A stretch of 13,257 nt of DNA from Saccoglossus kowalevskii (lineage: Eukaryota > Hemichordata > Enteropneusta > Harrimaniidae). Positions 10,398 to 13,257 of this stretch are shown one piece after another. Position 1 is the stretch's first letter; every line of letters starts with the position of its first letter. The stretch is from NCBI RefSeq assembly GCF_000003605.2, contig NW_003114462.1, positions 307,841-321,097 of the forward strand. Reading direction: 5' to 3'. Below the pieces are notes generated by a model. The model made no database searches, was not told the DNA's origin, and saw only the letters and a list, made by a program, of their open reading frames with translations. Made by a program: the position numbers and the translations under genes.

Positions 10398-11065
10398 ATT
10401 GATATTCCAACGTTATTCCAACAGTGAATAGAAACCTCTTGTTTCAGTCTGAATTGTGAAGGGCAAGCAGGGGAATGGGCTTGTTTATTTGACGATATTA
10501 ACTAGGTATAAATTGTTGCCATTTTATATACCTTCTACTTGTATCAGAGATTATTTTTTTTAATCAAATTGTGTTTCAACAGTTGAAACTGAATAAAACA
10601 TACAATTTTTACATTTGTACAAGTGGGTAAAATAGAGTTAGTGATGTAAACAGTATCTCCAAGAATGAGTCAATAAAATGCTATTGACAAAGTACTGGTG
10701 TATAGTAGTTTCATACACTTAAGACAAATACTATAGCAACTAGTCATGTTTTTCGCTATACACATTACTGATAACTAATCAATATCTCCAGTTTCAGAAA
10801 ATCCGGTGACAACTGTCAAGTAAAATAACCAGAAAACACGAATCGATGTTATTTTACCAGCTACAATCTTGAACTTGTTTTCAAAATCGAGTTGATTTGA
10901 GGTCAATGATCTTTTCAATCTCAACCATATAGGGAAACTAAGGTAAATATATCATCAAAGGATACGAGTAAATTGATGTTGAATACATGACGATGTCTCT
11001 GTTCCCCTCTTCTCACAGTAAACTCACTTCAGAATGATCTAGATGTTCATTTTCGAAATATTTAC

Positions 11066-11116
11066 CTTCCTTGACAGCAGCATAGCATTATCAGCAAATA
11101 CAGGAATGTCCGCCAT
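11066..11116 (-). CDS. CEP126: Putative first coding exon of the CEP126 homologue
   Basis: On the minus strand an ATG in a good context (AATATGGCGGAC) opens MADIPVFADNAMLLSRK (17 codons), then an AAG|GTAAAT donor. Position, strand and a start codon followed by a donor fit the first coding exon of the CEP126 homologue, which otherwise lacks a start. The peptide has no family signature that I can recognise. Its phase (0) does not match the phase-2 entry of exon 8982-9101, so at least one more exon must lie in 9102-11065, or this exon belongs to another transcript. The same frame stays open upstream to an ATG at 11497, which would add 127 residues. I favour the MADIP start because the longer protein shows no recognised domain and would leave no room for a promoter against the divergent gene. 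Confidence 0.5.
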
Positions 11117-11118
11117 AT

Positions 11119-11500
11119 TGTTTTGCTCGGATACGGACCTGTTAACTTGCTGTTTATTATCACAAGATTCTTTTAAGAATATGTCGTCATTACTTACTTT
11201 AGTTTTATTTAACTTAATTTCCAGATTCTTAAAACAGTTATACAAGCGATTTTTATTCAGTTCAAACAATTTAGGTTGCATATTTTTAATAAAAGAAACG
11301 AACAAAATGTATTTTTGCCTATCATTCGTTAAGTTAGAGGGCTTTGGTATCATTGAAACTGCATCTTGGGATATGCATGGCGGATGATTTGACCAGTTTG
11401 TTTTCATTTGGTCGAGATTGCTAAGGTTATTTTCAAGTACCAGTTCTTGGTATATATTCATTTCATTATACCTGCTCCGAAACACAGAGATAATCATAAG
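11119..11500. promoter_or_regulatory. Likely bidirectional promoter between the CEP126 and CEP162 homologues
   Basis: The 384-base gap between the two putative divergent start codons must contain, or overlap, the promoters and 5' leaders of both genes. No obvious TATA box sits at a set distance from either start. Two ATGGCGG cores of the YY1 type are visible: AATATGGCGG on the minus strand overlapping the CEP126-side start (11110-11119), and ATGGCGGA on the plus strand (11377-11384). YY1 elements near TSS/ATG are a known feature of TATA-less animal promoters. I found no clear RFX X-box. The core is AT-rich rather than a CpG island. The promoter role is inferred from gene layout. Confidence 0.6.
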
Positions 11501-11563
11501 ATGTCAAAAAAACGGTTTACAAAGTCAGAGATGGATGAGAAATTTGAACAATTTCTAAAAGAG
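11501..11563 (+). CDS. CEP162: CEP162 homologue, first coding exon
   Basis: The exon runs from an ATG at 11501 (A at -3) through 21 codons to a GAG|GTAAGC donor in phase 0. The peptide starts MSKKRFTKSEMD and ends EKFEQFLKE. This closely matches the human CEP162 N-terminus, which reads SKEELDEEFEQFMKE over the same stretch. CEP162 is a long coiled-coil protein of the distal centriole that binds axonemal microtubules and promotes transition-zone assembly in ciliogenesis. The gene is transcribed away from the CEP126 homologue. No in-frame ATG upstream gives a longer open start: the one at 11384 meets a stop within three codons. Confidence 0.85.
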
Positions 11564-12021
11564 GTAAGCGAACATCGCGTGTTTTGAATCTACACGAATC
11601 GAAACAAGTTCCGACAAGAAATAGTTCATTGGCCACCAGCATATTTACCAAGTGGTCAAACTTGATTACAGTCAGGTCTATCAGCCTAGGTTCATTGGCC
11701 CGAGTGCTAAAATTCAGTGTTTGATTTTTTTTTTTTTAAATTTGCTATTGATAGAAGCATAAAATTCAAGATAGTAATATAGATCCGGTTCGCCGTAGTG
11801 ATTTTATTACAGATTACCAATGCAACCATTCCCCATCCGATAACATGTGTTTCATGATCGGTATTATTTTACTGTTTTCTTCTCTTATGTGGGTAAAAAG
11901 CGATTGTGCTTTGAATTGTTAGAAACAGGATGCCATATCATTCTGTATATCTCAAGAAACCTGAGTGCAAAGTTACAGTCATACTTTCTTGTTGAAATAA
12001 AAAAAAAATGGAAAAAGTTCC

Positions 12022-12149
12022 TAAAGGCCCCTAACAGTCCGCCCCCAATTGCGTATGTCCCCCAAATAACTATAGAGATCCTGAAGAGTGGCATGTACAA
12101 TTTAAATGTGGGAAGGGTGGGGTTAGGATTATGGTTATGGGTGATGGGG
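12022..12149. repeat. C-rich then G-rich block, degenerate telomere-like, possible G4
   Basis: C-tracts at 12025-12065 (cccc, ccccc, ccccc) are followed by G-tracts at 12110-12149 (ggg, ggg, gggg, ggg, gggg) with ggttaggattatggttatgg between, resembling decayed TTAGGG units. It contrasts sharply with the AT-rich surroundings, which suggests repeat-derived sequence. Quadruplex formation is possible on either strand but not shown. Confidence 0.45.
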
Positions 12150-12170
12150 TATCAGTTAAGTTGCATCTAA

Positions 12171-12234
12171 ACCAACTTGCTCTAAACCAACGAGCCGATT
12201 GCCCCGATACCAACGAGCCTGGGTACCAACTTGC
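12171..12234. repeat. ABBA array of ACCAAC direct repeats
   Basis: Four direct units are present: ACCAACTTGC (12171), ACCAACGAGCC (12186), ACCAACGAGCC (12209) and ACCAACTTGC (12225). Spacings are 15, 23 and 16 bases. The order of variants is A, B, B, A. It abuts the LINE relic and may be the edge of a larger dispersed repeat. Confidence 0.6.
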
Positions 12235-12245
12235 AAATGGATTAA

Positions 12246-12581
12246 CATATACATGGCAATAATAGATGGGACAAAACACCAATTGAACAGTTATATTTGA
12301 AATTCTGCACAAAAATACTAGGTGTGAATATATTCTCCTCAAATGCAGCATGTAGAGCTGAACTTGGTAAATTTCCATTACTCATAGATATTCCGGAAAA
12401 TCTTATTAAATACTGGTATCGTATTAGTGCCTTACCAGACAGTAATATTACAAAACAAGCCTTTGAAGAACAAAAACGACAACATTTACATTGGTTTACA
12501 TCAGTAAAAAACATGGTCTCCGAAAATACTACAAAACTTGTCCTCGTCTGTCATACCTCAAAAATTACCACAGTAAAATAA
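12246..12581 (+). mobile_element. LINE (non-LTR retrotransposon) ORF2 C-terminal relic
   Basis: An open stretch of 111 codons contains WDKTPIEQLYLKFCTKILGV, then NAACRAELGKFPLLIDIP, IKYWYRI and a charged KQAFEEQKRQHLHWF segment. This pattern (PIE..H/YL.FCK.ILGV...N.A.R.ELG..PL.I...IKYW) is familiar from the region downstream of the reverse transcriptase in animal LINE ORF2 proteins. The catalytic reverse transcriptase and endonuclease are absent, so it is a dead 5'-truncated fragment on the same strand as the host gene. A later stretch in another frame (about 12530-12640) may continue it after a frameshift. The clade is not determined. Confidence 0.65.
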
Positions 12582-12674
12582 AAAACATACAAAAACAAAG
12601 GTGTGTAGAGTTCTGGAAGTTGAGTGTAACAAATGATAATAACTGCATAATATTGTCTTTTTCAACTGGTTTAG

Positions 12675-12813
12675 TCTGTATCAGATGCTGATGACGTTGA
12701 CTCTGATGCTATCAATCAGATACTTGGTGGAAGTAAAACGTCAGCCCGGGGTAAAGCCCAAGATTTACCATGGTGGATGATGTCAGATGACGATGAATCT
12801 CCTAGGAAACCAG
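12675..12813 (+). CDS. CEP162: CEP162 homologue, second coding exon (PWW motif)
   Basis: The acceptor is ggtttag|TC and the donor CCAG|GTATTC. The exon has 46 codons plus one base, entered in phase 0 directly from exon 1. It begins SVSDADDVDSDAINQ, matching the Ser/Asp stretch after the EQFMKE segment in human CEP162, and contains DLPWWMMSDDDESP, corresponding to the human VPWWITEDD motif. Spacing between the two landmarks is similar to human, so no exon appears to be missing between 11563 and 12675. The exon is noticeably more GC-rich than the introns. The exon frame happens to stay open into the intron to about 13043, but the read-through is hydrophobic/Cys-rich and unlike the family. Confidence 0.85.
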
Positions 12814-13199
12814 GTATTCAAATACTTGCTTACATTTGTCATTGTCAACATTGTAATCACAATTGCACAGTCTTGCATTTTCATTGGTCAATGTATCGTA
12901 TATTCCTACTGCTCCAAAAATTTATCACAAAACTTGCTCAGTTTAAAGACAATTTTTGCAACTGTTACAACACAGCAAGTGCATTCCCTTCATTTTTATA
13001 TTTAACAGTTTTAAAATGTGTTCTGTTTGCTGAGCATTTTTAAATGACGTCATTGCACTCTGTGCTCATGGATTAGTATAAATATTTATGAAAATGTAGG
13101 AAATAGGTTTGTTGTGTTTATACCTGTAATACGTGCATGTAATTTGGCTGGATATTTAAAATAATTCACTAATAGATTGTGAGGGATTTTCTTTTCTAG
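12814..13199 (+). other. CEP162 intron 2, 386 bases
   Basis: A phase-1 intron from GTATTC to tttctag, AT-rich. It contains a perfect CRE palindrome TGACGTCA (13045-13052). I see nothing else in it. Confidence 0.6.
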
Positions 13200-13257
13200 A
13201 TTTATTGGGAAAGTCAGCCCTGCACATTCTGTCAATCATACATGTGTACACTACATG
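13200..13257 (+). CDS. CEP162: CEP162 homologue, start of third coding exon (cut by window edge)
   Basis: A pyrimidine-rich acceptor (tttcttttctag) precedes 13200. Entered in phase 1, the G from the previous exon plus AT makes Asp, and the read continues LLGKSALHILSIIH to the window end with no stop. This DLLGKS follows the PWW motif at about the same distance as GLLGTN in human CEP162, which supports the join. The later residues are less family-like, so the exon could end soon after the GKS segment or continue outside the window. Confidence 0.6.
   Translation, partial: MYWESQPCTFCQSYMCTLH

Larger units (their letters stand above)
9102..11065 (-). other. Intron(s) at the 5' end of the CEP126 homologue, about 2 kb
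   Basis: This stretch lies between the GTAAAT donor at 11065 and the ctcag acceptor at 9102. The flanking exon phases (0 out, 2 in) do not match, so at least one small exon should be hidden here if both exons belong to one transcript. It is otherwise AT-rich, with a TA microsatellite and a CCAAT/CRE cluster, and no transposon protein that I recognise. Confidence 0.55.
11564..12674 (+). other. CEP162 intron 1, about 1.1 kb
   Basis: A phase-0 intron from GTAAGC to ggtttag. Its first part (11564-12000) is AT-rich, with two similar ttcattggcc segments (about 11625-11633 and 11691-11699), each carrying an inverted CCAAT. The second part holds the C/G-rich block, the ACCAAC array and the LINE relic listed separately. 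Confidence 0.75.

Noticed and set aside
11119-11500. RFX X-box expected for ciliary genes
   Set aside because: I looked for GTNRCC-spacer-RGYAAC type inverted sites. The best candidate (ggtatcattgaaac near 11346) fails several consensus positions, so none is claimed.
12070-12514. Minus-strand frames of 90-102 codons
   Set aside because: They are antisense to the LINE relic and the repeat block. The sense strand gives the recognisable protein.
12777-13043. Continuous plus-strand frame from exon 2 of the CEP162 homologue into the intron
   Set aside because: The extension is Cys/hydrophobic-rich and unlike the family, while a good donor (CAG|GTATTC) and an in-phase next exon at 13200 exist.
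1-13257. tRNA, rRNA, snRNA, CRISPR array or bacterial-type operon
   Set aside because: No B-box GGTTCGANTC-like site in cloverleaf context, no rRNA core sequences, no regularly spaced direct repeats, and all genes are split by introns.

Overview
The window is animal nuclear DNA. It is AT-rich, has long introns with clean GT/AG borders, and carries repeat relics and many TACATGTA/ACCGGTA palindromes. That palindrome texture recalls lophotrochozoan, particularly molluscan, genomes, but the species assignment is an impression only. There are no bacterial-style operons, rRNAs, tRNAs or CRISPR arrays.

The core is a head-to-head pair of centrosome/cilium genes. On the minus strand, running leftward from about 11.1 kb, is a homologue of CEP126 (KIAA1377; centrosome, pericentriolar satellites, primary cilium). 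Three coding exons are well supported: 8982-9101, 3932-4062 and a large exon at 135-2339. They join in frame and reproduce the vertebrate order of landmarks. A putative first coding exon lies at 11066-11116. The gene leaves the window at the left, where the large exon ends in a donor site.

On the plus strand, running rightward from 11501, is the 5' end of a CEP162 homologue (KIAA1009/QN1; axoneme recognition and transition-zone assembly). Its exons are 11501-11563, 12675-12813 and a partial one from 13200. The two putative start codons are only about 384 bp apart, so the genes probably share a bidirectional promoter. That promoter holds two ATGGCGG (YY1-like) sites, one on each strand.

Introns: 2340-3931 looks featureless. 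The 4.9-kb intron 4063-8981 holds two inverted copies of a MITE-like repeat (4898-5090 and 7033-7244), a 79-bp-offset duplication (5776-5910) and a possible 606-bp element with 13-bp terminal inverted repeats (8097-8702). Intron 9102-11065 holds a TA microsatellite and a CCAAT/CRE cluster, and should also hide at least one short unidentified exon, because the reading phases of its flanking exons do not match. CEP162 intron 1 holds a C-rich/G-rich block, an ABBA array of ACCAAC repeats and a LINE ORF2 relic next to exon 2.

The most interesting protein-level signal is a SILK motif followed by an RVxF motif in the CEP126 homologue. This is the classic paired docking signature for protein phosphatase 1.
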